Shown here piece after piece: positions 1 to 6,959 of a DNA stretch of 19,870 nt. The DNA lies in NCBI GenBank assembly GCA_001801495.1, contig MGXW01000077.1, positions 1 through 19,870 on the forward strand. Direction: 5' to 3'. The first letter of the stretch is position 1. The number at the start of each line of letters is the position of its first letter. The position numbers were made by a program, and so were the translations under genes. The notes below the pieces were generated by a model. That model was not told the DNA's origin and searched no databases. It saw nothing but the letters and a program-made list of their open reading frames with translations. This DNA is from Gammaproteobacteria bacterium RIFCSPHIGHO2_12_FULL_37_34 (GTDB lineage Bacteria; Pseudomonadota; Gammaproteobacteria; DSM-16500).

Positions 1-5
1 ATTAA

Positions 6-1343
6 CTAATGTTTTTTCCTGTTTCTAGGACTAAATGGATTTTTACCTTCTTTCCACTCAATGACAACAGGTGTTCCACGCAGTTTCAGTTTTTTTTGAA
101 AAAAAGCGGCGAGGAATCGACGGTAGCTTTCCGGTAATGCATCGACTTGATTACCATGAATGATAATGGTAGGCGGGTTGTTGCCGCCTGGATGAGCATA
201 ACGTAATTTTACACGCCGTCCGCGAACTAATGGTGGCGAATGCGTTACAATGGCTTGCTGTAGTAAGCGAGCTAAAAGCGGAGTAGATAATTTTTTGGTA
301 GCTGATAAATAAGCTTCATGAATAGAATCAAATAAAATTCCTACACCAGAACCATGTAAAGCTGAAATATAATGTGTGCGAGCAAAGTGAACAAAACCTA
401 ATTGTCTATCCATACTTTTCTTGACTTCTTCACGCGCTGATTCAATCATACCATCCCATTTATTCACTGCAATGACTAAGGCTTTACCGCATTCTAGGAC
501 AAAACCTAATAATTTGAGATCTTGTTCACCAACACCTGTGCGCGCATCAATGAGATAAAGCACAACATGAGCATCTTCTATAGCTTGTAATGTTTTCACA
601 ATAGAAAATTTTTCAGGAACATCAGATACTTTTTTTCGTTTACGTACACCGGCTGTATCAATTAAAGTGTAGTGTTGATGAAAGCGTTCCAATGGAATAT
701 AAATGCTATCACGCGTGGTTCCTGGCGTATCATGAACGATAACACGATCTTCCCCAAGCATACGATTTGTAAGCGTGGATTTTCCTACATTTGGTTTACC
801 AACAATTGCTAATTTAATGGCGGAAGTGGGTTTGGCTTTGCTTTCGGTTTCTTCTATGGGGAGAGGAAAAAGCGTGGTTATAAGATTAGTTATACCGATG
901 CGATGAGCAGCTGCAATAGCTATCGGCATGCCCATACCTAACTCATGAGCATCAAGTGCGCTTGTTGCGGTATCCAAGCCTTCGGTTTTGTTAATAACAA
1001 GTAAAACGGGTTTGCTGGTTTTGCGTAGCATGTTTGCAATCATTTTATCTTCTGCGAGAACCCCTTCTCGCCCATCAACCAGAAAAATAATATGATCAGC
1101 TTCTTGAATGGCGGTTAAGGCTTGTTGAGTAATGAGTTTACCGATATCATTTGGTTTTTCGATTATTCCACCAGTATCAATGATAATAAAACGATGGTTA
1201 TCAATATGGACTTCGCCATATTGTCTATCGCGAGTCGTGCCAGGATGGGAAGACATCAAGGCATTTTTAGTATGTGTTAAGCAGTTAAATAAAGTCGATT
1301 TACCGACATTTGGCCGGCCTACAATAGCAACGACAGGTAACAT
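6..1343 (-). CDS. der: ribosome-assembly GTPase Der (EngA)
   Basis: Double-GTPase that acts in late maturation of the 50S ribosomal subunit in the cytoplasm. Two G domains in tandem are visible: the first has the P-loop GRPNVGKST (residues 9-17), the switch motif PGTTRD and NKTE; the second has GKPNVGKST (182-190), DTPGTTRD and NKWD (294-297). A KH-like C-terminal domain (about 350-445) follows, ending in a basic tail. This layout is unique to Der. The ATG at 1343 was chosen (445 aa) because GGAG lies 6 nt upstream and the protein then begins MLPVVAIVGRPN as in homologues; an in-frame TTG at 1358 would add five residues but overlaps that ribosome site. It lies 25 bp after bamB, as in E. coli, and is the last gene of the cluster inside the window. 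Identification is essentially certain. Confidence 0.97.
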   Translation of the reverse strand: MLPVVAIVGRPNVGKSTLFNCLTHTKNALMSSHPGTTRDRQYGEVHIDNHRFIIIDTGGIIEKPNDIGKLITQQALTAIQEADHIIFLVDGREGVLAEDKMIANMLRKTSKPVLLVINKTEGLDTATSALDAHELGMGMPIAIAAAHRIGITNLITTLFPLPIEETESKAKPTSAIKLAIVGKPNVGKSTLTNRMLGEDRVIVHDTPGTTRDSIYIPLERFHQHYTLIDTAGVRKRKKVSDVPEKFSIVKTLQAIEDAHVVLYLIDARTGVGEQDLKLLGFVLECGKALVIAVNKWDGMIESAREEVKKSMDRQLGFVHFARTHYISALHGSGVGILFDSIHEAYLSATKKLSTPLLARLLQQAIVTHSPPLVRGRRVKLRYAHPGGNNPPTIIIHGNQVDALPESYRRFLAAFFQKKLKLRGTPVVIEWKEGKNPFSPRNRKKH

Positions 1344-1368
1344 AGACCACTCCAACAAACTCTCTTTG

Positions 1369-2508
1369 CTAAAGTCTATAAGCCAACAAATGACCGCTAT
1401 TGGTTAGCGCATATAATATGCCATTTTGGACAATAGGCGCAGCATACATGGCGCCTATATATTCCCGAGCGCCAATATGACCATCACGTTTACTCAGCCA
1501 ATGTAAATAACCTTGCGCATCTCCTACGACAACATAGTCGCCTTGTATGGCTGGGGCAGTTAATACACGCGCTTCTAGTTTATCTTGGCGCCAATTGATT
1601 AAGCCGCTATTGGCATCAAATGCGAAAAGGTGGCTTTTTGCATCGGTAATGAAAATAGTATCGTGATCCGCTACCATGCCAGTATAAGAAGAAATGTCGT
1701 GAGACCAGCGTGTTTTCCCTGTTGACCAATCGAGCGCGCTAATTTTACCTTGGTAAGTAGCAGCATAAAGATCATGTTCAAATAAAATAGGATCTGCATC
1801 AATATCAATCATACGTTGAATAGCAAATGCACCTTGCGGTACAGCAATAGGTTCTGTCCAAACCATTTGTCCATTATATAAATTTAGTTTGGCAAGATTA
1901 CCATTGGCAAACCCCGCGATAATATCGTGATGACTGATGAGTGGATTACTAGCGCTTCGCAAAATCAAATTAGGTTCAATTTGTTGAAAAGTCCATAGTA
2001 TGTTGCCGTTTTTGCTTGATAAAGCACGTATGTAGCCATCAATTGATTTAATCACCACAATACCATTTTGAATGGCGGGTTTTGCAAATGCTTGGCTAGG
2101 TAAGTTTGTTTTCCAAACTGTTCTACCAGTTCCTTGTTGTAGCGCTAGTATTTCGCCACGTCGACCACCAACAACTAGTAGATCATCGCCTATTCCAGGA
2201 GCAGTAGTAATAGGAAAACCAGCATAAATTTGCCAATTTTCTAAGCCCTGTTTTTTATCGATTGAAGTAACTAATCCGTTGGTACTGGTTGTCAATATAG
2301 CCTGATCAGTTATTGAAAACCCCATCTTTAAATAATCATCATCTATTCCTGTTCCTGCTTTTGTTGACCATATGCGTATGGGTTTTATTTCTGGTGTGAT
2401 GAACACTAAAGATGCAGGTTTAGGGGTATTATCTTTTTCAAAAAAACCATTACAGGCTGTCAGGAATAAGAAGAAAACATACAATAGAAAGATTCGATAG
2501 TTATACAT
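1369..2508 (-). CDS. bamB: outer-membrane assembly lipoprotein BamB
   Basis: BamB is the beta-propeller lipoprotein of the BAM complex, which folds beta-barrel proteins into the outer membrane; it works on the periplasmic face of that membrane. The 379-residue product starts with a lipoprotein signal peptide ending in the lipobox LTAC (acylated Cys19). The next residue is Asn, not Asp, so sorting to the outer membrane is expected. The rest is a run of PQQ-type blades, seen as repeated patterns such as GxxxALQQGTGRTVWKT, ALSSKNGNILWTF and ALDWSTGKTRWSH. Length matches the family (E. coli BamB is about 390 aa). It sits 11 bp after yfgM and 25 bp before der, the classical order, so it is probably cotranscribed. 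The ATG at 2508 has only a weak purine-rich ribosome site, suggesting coupling to yfgM translation. Confidence 0.94.
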   Translation of the reverse strand: MYNYRIFLLYVFFLFLTACNGFFEKDNTPKPASLVFITPEIKPIRIWSTKAGTGIDDDYLKMGFSITDQAILTTSTNGLVTSIDKKQGLENWQIYAGFPITTAPGIGDDLLVVGGRRGEILALQQGTGRTVWKTNLPSQAFAKPAIQNGIVVIKSIDGYIRALSSKNGNILWTFQQIEPNLILRSASNPLISHHDIIAGFANGNLAKLNLYNGQMVWTEPIAVPQGAFAIQRMIDIDADPILFEHDLYAATYQGKISALDWSTGKTRWSHDISSYTGMVADHDTIFITDAKSHLFAFDANSGLINWRQDKLEARVLTAPAIQGDYVVVGDAQGYLHWLSKRDGHIGAREYIGAMYAAPIVQNGILYALTNSGHLLAYRL

Positions 2509-2519
2509 AGTGAGTACGC

Positions 2520-3155
2520 CTACGGGTTCATAACTAAGTTGTCATATTTCATTTGTAATAATGGGCGTATTGTTTCCGCATCAGGCAACTCTCTTAAAGC
2601 TTCTTTATAGGATTGACGAGCCATTTCTAGATTTTTCATAGCAAGGTATCCATCACCGCGTATTTCGTTAATTAATCCGTTGAAGTTTTTATCATCCACT
2701 TTCTCCAAAATTTTAATAGCATCACTTGGTTTTTGTTCAACTAATAAAACGCGAGCTAAACGTAAACGGGCAATTTGCCGAAAAGAAGCTACATTACTTT
2801 GGTGTAATACCGCCTTCAATTGGTTTTCAGCTGTTTGATAATCTTTTTTATCAATTGCTTCTTTAGCGAGCATGAAGGCTGCAAGTTGACCATAGACTGT
2901 TTTATGATAACGATCATATAGTTTTTGTGCTTGTGTGATAGTAACTTCAGAATTATTTTGGGCGTGTTTTGTTAACATTTCATCATAAATAACAGAAGCA
3001 TGAGTTAAGTTTTTAGTTTGACGCTGTTGCCAATATCGCCAGCCAGATATACCAACAATAGCGAGTAACACACCAGTTAAAATGACCAAACTATACTGCT
3101 TAATCCAGTTTTTTAATAGTTCGATTTGTTCTTGTTCAGTTAAATAATCTGTCAA
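2520..3155 (-). CDS. yfgM: YfgM-type membrane-anchored TPR protein
   Basis: YfgM family (Tetratricopeptide_9-like), an inner-membrane protein with a periplasmic TPR domain. In E. coli it is found with the Sec translocon and the chaperone PpiD. After a short cytoplasmic segment (LTEQEQIELLKNWIKQ) one membrane helix spans about residues 22-40 and ends in GWRYWQQR, close to the family's GWRYW motif. TPR-like helices then fill the remainder. A TTG at 3155 was preferred as start: it gives 211 aa (E. coli YfgM is 206), and GAGGG lies about 7 nt upstream. A longer reading from TTG 3245 would overlap hisS and translate through the 15-bp palindrome at 3179-3211, which is implausible. Position between hisS and bamB supports the assignment. 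The non-ATG start is inferred. Confidence 0.88.
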   Translation of the reverse strand: MTDYLTEQEQIELLKNWIKQYSLVILTGVLLAIVGISGWRYWQQRQTKNLTHASVIYDEMLTKHAQNNSEVTITQAQKLYDRYHKTVYGQLAAFMLAKEAIDKKDYQTAENQLKAVLHQSNVASFRQIARLRLARVLLVEQKPSDAIKILEKVDDKNFNGLINEIRGDGYLAMKNLEMARQSYKEALRELPDAETIRPLLQMKYDNLVMNP

Positions 3156-3178
3156 GGAGGCGCCCTCTTGCCTATAAT

Positions 3179-3211
3179 ATCCTAGATCAGCGGGAACCGC
3201 TGATCTAGGAT
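3179..3211. repeat. perfect 15-bp inverted repeat between hisS and yfgM
   Basis: Arms 3179-3193 (ATCCTAGATCAGCGG) and 3197-3211 are exact reverse complements separated by only 3 nt, so RNA from either strand would form a strong hairpin. It begins 17 nt beyond the hisS stop codon and ends about 24 nt before the yfgM start. No T-run follows on the minus strand (next bases TATTATAGG), so it is not a textbook intrinsic terminator. It could be an mRNA-processing or 3'-protecting hairpin, an attenuator, or one copy of a dispersed palindromic repeat. The structure is certain; the role is unknown. Confidence 0.85.
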
Positions 3212-3228
3212 CAGTATTAAAGCAGATT

Positions 3229-4515
3229 TTATCCTTTCTTCGCAATCTTTAACTTCAGATATTCAGCTAATTCATCTTGATATAAGGTTTGTTGTGGAAT
3301 GGGTTCTCTTAATGATTTAATGGATACGGAGTGGGTTTTACGTTCATGTTCGCCAATAATAATCGCATAAAGCGCTTCGCTTTTATCAGCTTTTTTGAAT
3401 TGATTTTTTAGATGACCCCCACCACAATGTAGAATGAGTTTTAAACCAGGCACTTTGCTTCTGAGATAATTGGCTAATTTTAATCCAACAATAAAGGATT
3501 CTTCGCTATCAGTAATCAGGTAAGCATGCAAAATCGTTTCAGCTTTGTGATTATGTTCAGTTTGTTGTACCAACGAAACAGTACGCTCTAAGCCAAATGA
3601 ACATCCTAAAGCAGGGGTTGGCTTACCTCCTAATTGTTCAACTAGATGATCGTAACGCCCCCCTCCACAAACTGTAGCTTGGGCACCTAGTTTATCAGAT
3701 GTCCATTCAAAAACAGTTTTGGTGTAATAATCTAATCCTCGCACAAGACAGGGATTAATTTCAAATGCCATTCCGGCATGTGTAAGATATTCTTGCAATT
3801 TTTCAAAGTGATTTCTGGAATCTTGATCGATGTAATCTAGTAATTTTGGCGCATTCTCAATGATTTTTTTCATCTCTGGATTTTTGCTATCTAAGATGCG
3901 CATAGGATTTTTATGTAAACGGTGGGCACTATCTTCATCTAAATTGTTTTTGTTACTGTTAAAGTATTTAATTAATTCTTTGCGGTATAGTGTTCGAGAG
4001 AGAGCAGTTCCTAATGAATTAATTTGTAGCGTTGTGAGCTGTTTAATGCCCAATTTCTCTAAAATGAGGGCAGACATCAGAATAAGCTCGGCATCAATAT
4101 CTGGCCCAACTAAACCAAACACTTCTGCGGAACATTGGTGAAATTGACGATAACGCCCTTTTTGCGGACGTTCGTGACGAAAAAAAGGTCCCATATACCA
4201 CAATCTTTGTATTTGATTATAAAGTAATCCGTGTTCTATGCCAGCACGCACACAACTTGCTGTTCCTTCAGGTCGTAAGGTTAAGGTTTCTTGATTGCGA
4301 TCAAGAAAGGTATACATTTCTTTTTCAACAATATCAGTAATCTCGCCAATGGAGCGTTTAAATAGTTCTGTATATTCGAGGATGGGGAAACGAATTTCTT
4401 GATAGCCATGGCTTTGAAGAATGCGTCGCATGATGGTTTCTACATGATGCCAAAGATAAGTTTCTGGCGGCAGAATATCGTTCATGCCACGGATGGCTTG
4501 GATGTTTGTTGACAT
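3229..4515 (-). CDS. hisS: histidine--tRNA ligase
   Basis: Class II histidyl-tRNA synthetase, which attaches histidine to tRNA-His in the cytoplasm. The 428-residue product (E. coli 424) begins with IQAIRGMNDILP, typical of HisRS, and has motif 2 around residues 109-126 (GPFFRHERPQKGRYRQFH). The histidine-binding loop LVRGLDYY (257-264) and the GGGRYDHL segment (284-291) with the class-defining arginine are present. The C-terminal part is the anticodon-binding alpha/beta domain. ATG at 4515 has GGAG 6 nt upstream. It sits between rodZ and yfgM, but ispG, which normally precedes hisS in E. coli, is absent, and a 138-bp palindrome fills the gap. hisS may therefore need its own promoter; a candidate is described at 4534-4563. 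Confidence 0.97.
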   Translation of the reverse strand: MSTNIQAIRGMNDILPPETYLWHHVETIMRRILQSHGYQEIRFPILEYTELFKRSIGEITDIVEKEMYTFLDRNQETLTLRPEGTASCVRAGIEHGLLYNQIQRLWYMGPFFRHERPQKGRYRQFHQCSAEVFGLVGPDIDAELILMSALILEKLGIKQLTTLQINSLGTALSRTLYRKELIKYFNSNKNNLDEDSAHRLHKNPMRILDSKNPEMKKIIENAPKLLDYIDQDSRNHFEKLQEYLTHAGMAFEINPCLVRGLDYYTKTVFEWTSDKLGAQATVCGGGRYDHLVEQLGGKPTPALGCSFGLERTVSLVQQTEHNHKAETILHAYLITDSEESFIVGLKLANYLRSKVPGLKLILHCGGGHLKNQFKKADKSEALYAIIIGEHERKTHSVSIKSLREPIPQQTLYQDELAEYLKLKIAKKG

Positions 4516-4533
4516 TCATTGCTCCATTAGAAC

Positions 4534-4563
4534 ATTAAAGCTGAGTTATTCGAGAATGTTCAA
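4534..4563 (-). promoter_or_regulatory. candidate hisS promoter with -35 inside the palindrome arm
   Basis: On the minus strand TTGAAC (4558-4563) is followed after 18 nt by TTTAAT (4534-4539), about 20 nt before the hisS ATG. The -35 is 4/6 and the -10 is 5/6 of the sigma70 consensus. The -35 lies in the left arm of the large palindrome, while the -10 lies in flanking DNA. Prediction by eye only; the short leader could just contain the GGAG ribosome site. Confidence 0.33.
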
Positions 4564-4687
4564 TGAACTGTGTGATTGCTTATGTGACTCGGGAACGTAC
4601 ATCCCTGTACTCGACGCTTATCACCATCCGTGGCCGCGACGTCCCTCGTTCACATAAGCAATCACACAGTTCATTGAACATTCTCGA
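4550..4687. repeat. 138-bp palindromic element with 38-bp perfect arms
   Basis: The arms 4550-4587 and 4650-4687 are exact reverse complements over 38 bp, beginning TCGAGAATGTTCAATGAACT. The 62-bp core (4588-4649) is visibly richer in G+C than its surroundings. It holds smaller symmetries, for example GTAC-ATCCCT-GTAC at 4597-4610, and a degraded continuation of the palindrome (GGGAACGT against ACGTCCCT). It has no coding potential. It fills most of the gap between hisS and rodZ and ends one base from the rodZ stop codon. A 5-bp direct repeat, TTATT, flanks it (4546-4550 and 4689-4693), slightly offset on the right. It resembles a non-autonomous MITE-like or other intergenic palindromic repeat; its class cannot be named from one copy. 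In RNA it would form a very long hairpin able to separate rodZ from hisS expression. Confidence 0.85.
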
Positions 4688-4688
4688 T

Positions 4689-5279
4689 TTATTCAGATGC
4701 CTCTGTATCGTCATCTTCTTCAGAATCATCTGATGTCGGTTGAGTTTTTGAACCAGCGATTGGAATAGTTATTTTCCGCTCTATATTATTTCCTGATAAG
4801 GTTGTTTGTGCAAGCGCGGGTTTAGGTTCAGGTATGGTTTTAGTTGAAGCGCCAACTAATTGTATGGTTGGAACGGAATGAGTATACCACCAAGCGCCCA
4901 CTAATCCAATGAAGGTGAGTGCAATCATGTAGGTGAAAAATCGCATCAGATGGTTATCATTTGTGATGGGGGTGTATGATTTAATCGTTGGTGCAGTGGT
5001 AGGAGGATAGTTAGATAGAGCAGGTTTGAACTCCTCTATTGCTTGTTCGATCTCTTGCGTTGGAATTTGTAATAGTCGTCCATAAGATCGTAAATAGCCA
5101 CGAATAAAAGTCGCAGGCAAATCATCGGGGTAATCTTCTTTTTCCATCATTTGAATATATTTTTCGTTCAAACGTAATTGTGATGCTGCGTCTTTGCTTT
5201 CTAAGCCTAATGTTTCGCGAGCAAGCTTGAGGCGGGCGCCTAATGGTAAGGTTGTGGTCGAAGGAGTTTCATGAATCAT
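4689..5279 (-). CDS. rodZ: short RodZ-like cytoskeletal/HTH membrane protein
   Basis: RodZ links the MreB cytoskeleton to the cell-wall elongation machinery across the inner membrane. Residues 12-85 form the helix-turn-helix domain (HTH_25; e.g. GARLKLARETLGLESKDAA and the segment DLPATFIRGYLRSYGRLL). A Pro/Thr-rich linker, one membrane helix (about 113-134) and a periplasmic tail follow. The product is only 196 aa against 337 in E. coli. It lacks the C-terminal periplasmic beta domain (DUF4115) and ends instead in an acidic run (SDDSEEDDDTEASE). The stop codon TAA lies at 4689-4691, directly beside the palindromic element, so truncation by insertion is possible; a naturally short form is the alternative. 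ATG 5279 has AAAGGA about 11 nt upstream. It lies 35 bp after rlmN; pilW, which separates the two in E. coli, is missing. Confidence 0.82.
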   Translation of the reverse strand: MIHETPSTTTLPLGARLKLARETLGLESKDAASQLRLNEKYIQMMEKEDYPDDLPATFIRGYLRSYGRLLQIPTQEIEQAIEEFKPALSNYPPTTAPTIKSYTPITNDNHLMRFFTYMIALTFIGLVGAWWYTHSVPTIQLVGASTKTIPEPKPALAQTTLSGNNIERKITIPIAGSKTQPTSDDSEEDDDTEASE

Positions 5280-5314
5280 ATGGGCAACAATCCTTTGCTA
5301 GTTAATATCTCATC

Positions 5315-6466
5315 TTATGATGTTATGGTATTCTCGCCAATATTTTTTTTAGTTGTTTGTAACATGGAAACACTCAAGCGATATCGCGCTTGGCGATGCG
5401 TTCTATCTTTTACCTCCCCAACTAGCTGACCGCAGGCAGCATTGATATCCTCCCCACGTGTTCGTCTGATGGTGGTATGTAATCCAGCTTTCAAGAGCGT
5501 GTCACGGAAAAGAAAAATAGCCTTGTTATTCGAACGTTTATAGGCAGTATGTGGAAAGGGATTGAAAGGTATCAGATTCATTTTGACACGTATACCGTTG
5601 AGCAATTTGATAAGTTGCTTGGCGTGTTCTTGCTTATCATTGATGCCATCTAGCATCACATATTCCATTGTAATCGAACGTCTCTCATCATGTTTGAAAT
5701 ATTCTCGACAAGCAGTGATTAATTCTTTAAGGGGGTATTTTTTATTAAGCGGTACGAGTTGGTCGCGTAATTCATCATTAGGCGCATGCAAAGAAATAGC
5801 GAGAGCTACATCACTTACTGCACGCAATTGATAAAGTGCTGGTACTACACCTGCGGTGCTGACAGTAACACGCCGTTTAGATAAACCGTAAGCATGATCA
5901 TCCAACATGAGATGTAAAGCAGGGACAACATGATCAAGATTTAATAATGGTTCTCCCATGCCCATCATCACAACATTGGTGACCGCGTGGTCATGCACCC
6001 CATTATTTTTTGATAATTTGCGAATGGCCAGCCACAATTGAGCGATTATTTCAGTTGTTGTGAGATTACGGCTAAATCCTTGTTTCCCAGTGGAGCAAAA
6101 ATCACAATTTAATATACAACCCACTTGAGAGGAAACGCAAAGTGTGCCTCGTGTTTTTTCAGGAATGAAAACAGTTTCAATGCAATTTCCATCGCTTAAT
6201 CGCAAAAGCCACTTGTGTGTACCATCAAAAGCTCTATTTTCGTAAGCAATTTCTGGTAGTTTAATTTCTGCTCTCTCGGTTAGTTTTTGTCTTAGTGCTT
6301 TACTTAAATCAGTCATCTGATGAAAATCTTGGGTACCAATAGCGTGTATCCATTTTAAGACTTGTATGGCGCGATAAGGTTTTTCACCGAGTGTTGCAAA
6401 AAAAGCAATCATTGCTTGATGATGTAACCCTAATAAATTAACTTTAGCTGCCATTTGTTCGTTCAT
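5315..6466 (-). CDS. rlmN: dual-specificity 23S rRNA/tRNA adenine C2-methyltransferase RlmN
   Basis: Radical-SAM enzyme that methylates C2 of A2503 in 23S rRNA and A37 in some tRNAs. The cluster-binding CxxxCxxC is CILNCDFC (Cys117, Cys121, Cys124), preceded by the conserved TLCVSSQVGC. The catalytic methyl-carrying cysteine is Cys345 in the RRTRGEDINAACGQL motif. The GMGEPLLN SAM-binding motif is at 169-176. Length 383 aa matches E. coli (384). ATG 6466 directly follows the ndk stop codon (TAA 6467-6469) with no spacer, so translation is probably coupled to ndk. A second in-frame ATG four codons in is possible. All key residues are present. Confidence 0.96.
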   Translation of the reverse strand: MNEQMAAKVNLLGLHHQAMIAFFATLGEKPYRAIQVLKWIHAIGTQDFHQMTDLSKALRQKLTERAEIKLPEIAYENRAFDGTHKWLLRLSDGNCIETVFIPEKTRGTLCVSSQVGCILNCDFCSTGKQGFSRNLTTTEIIAQLWLAIRKLSKNNGVHDHAVTNVVMMGMGEPLLNLDHVVPALHLMLDDHAYGLSKRRVTVSTAGVVPALYQLRAVSDVALAISLHAPNDELRDQLVPLNKKYPLKELITACREYFKHDERRSITMEYVMLDGINDKQEHAKQLIKLLNGIRVKMNLIPFNPFPHTAYKRSNNKAIFLFRDTLLKAGLHTTIRRTRGEDINAACGQLVGEVKDRTHRQARYRLSVSMLQTTKKNIGENTITS

Positions 6467-6913
6467 TTAAGCGAGCTCACTTTCTGCAACATAAGCACAG
6501 ATTTCAGTTACTTGAAAGAAGAAAGCAATTTCTTGTTTTGCAGTATCTAATGCATCTGAACCATGTACAGCATTATGATCAATGGAGTCTGCAAAATCAG
6601 CGCGAATAGTACCTGCCGCTGCTTCTTTAGGGTTAGTCGCACCCATTATTTGGCGGTTCAGTGCAATAGCGTTTTCGCCTTCCAATACCATGACAAGTAC
6701 GGGGCCTGAGCTAATAAAGGTTACTAATGCCGAAAAAAAAGGGCGTTTTTTATGAACCGCATAAAATTCTTCGCCTTGAAATTTGCTTAAACGTGTCATT
6801 TTAGCAGCAGCAATACGCAAGCCATTTTGTTCGAAACGACTAATGATTTGGCCGATAACATGTTTTGCTACCGCATCAGGTTTAATGATAGATAACGTAC
6901 GTTCTATAGGCAT
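6467..6913 (-). CDS. ndk: nucleoside diphosphate kinase
   Basis: Transfers the gamma phosphate of ATP to NDPs through a phosphohistidine, balancing the NTP and dNTP pools in the cytoplasm. The family signature NAVHGSD contains the active-site His117; the N-terminal ERTLSIIKPDAV with Lys11, and the KRPFF segment, are typical. ATG 6913 was chosen (148 aa; E. coli 143) because GAGGAA lies 6 nt upstream; the in-frame reading can be extended to 6940 but this would skip the ribosome site and run through a small hairpin. It has its own likely promoter (TATAAT at 6941-6946) in the 46-bp gap after the deaminase gene, and rlmN follows immediately. Confidence 0.96.
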   Translation of the reverse strand: MPIERTLSIIKPDAVAKHVIGQIISRFEQNGLRIAAAKMTRLSKFQGEEFYAVHKKRPFFSALVTFISSGPVLVMVLEGENAIALNRQIMGATNPKEAAAGTIRADFADSIDHNAVHGSDALDTAKQEIAFFFQVTEICAYVAESELA

Positions 6914-6921
6914 GAATGATT

Positions 6922-6949
6922 CCTCTTTTTTAAGAGGCACATTATACCA
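6922..6949 (-). promoter_or_regulatory. ndk extended -10 promoter and leader hairpin
   Basis: On the minus strand TGGTATAAT (TATAAT at 6941-6946) is a good extended -10; no clear -35 is seen. Immediately downstream is an inverted repeat CCTCTT-AAAA-AAGAGG (6922-6937) whose right arm contains the Shine-Dalgarno GAGG of ndk. If transcription begins upstream of the left arm, the ribosome site could be masked. With a start about 7 nt from the -10, the left arm would be partly lost, so the hairpin's relevance is uncertain. Confidence 0.5.
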
Positions 6950-6959
6950 GCAATTTATG

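Noticed and set aside
1344..1358. Longer Der start at TTG 1358
   Set aside because: It would place the GGAG ribosome site inside the coding region and adds five non-conserved residues before the typical MLPVVAIVGRPN start.
3179..3211. Rho-independent terminator after hisS
   Set aside because: The hairpin is strong but no T-run follows in the transcribed direction, and yfgM-bamB-der downstream appear to belong to the same unit.
3156..3245. Longer YfgM start at TTG 3245
   Set aside because: It overlaps the hisS end and translates the 15-bp palindrome; the extra 30 residues have no counterpart in YfgM.
4588..4649. Small coding gene or structured RNA gene in the palindrome core
   Set aside because: The core is 62 bp, has no open frame with a ribosome site, and resembles no known RNA family that I can recognise.
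6914..6940. Longer Ndk start
   Set aside because: The start at 6913 has GAGGAA at ideal spacing and matches the family N-terminus; the extension is not family-like.
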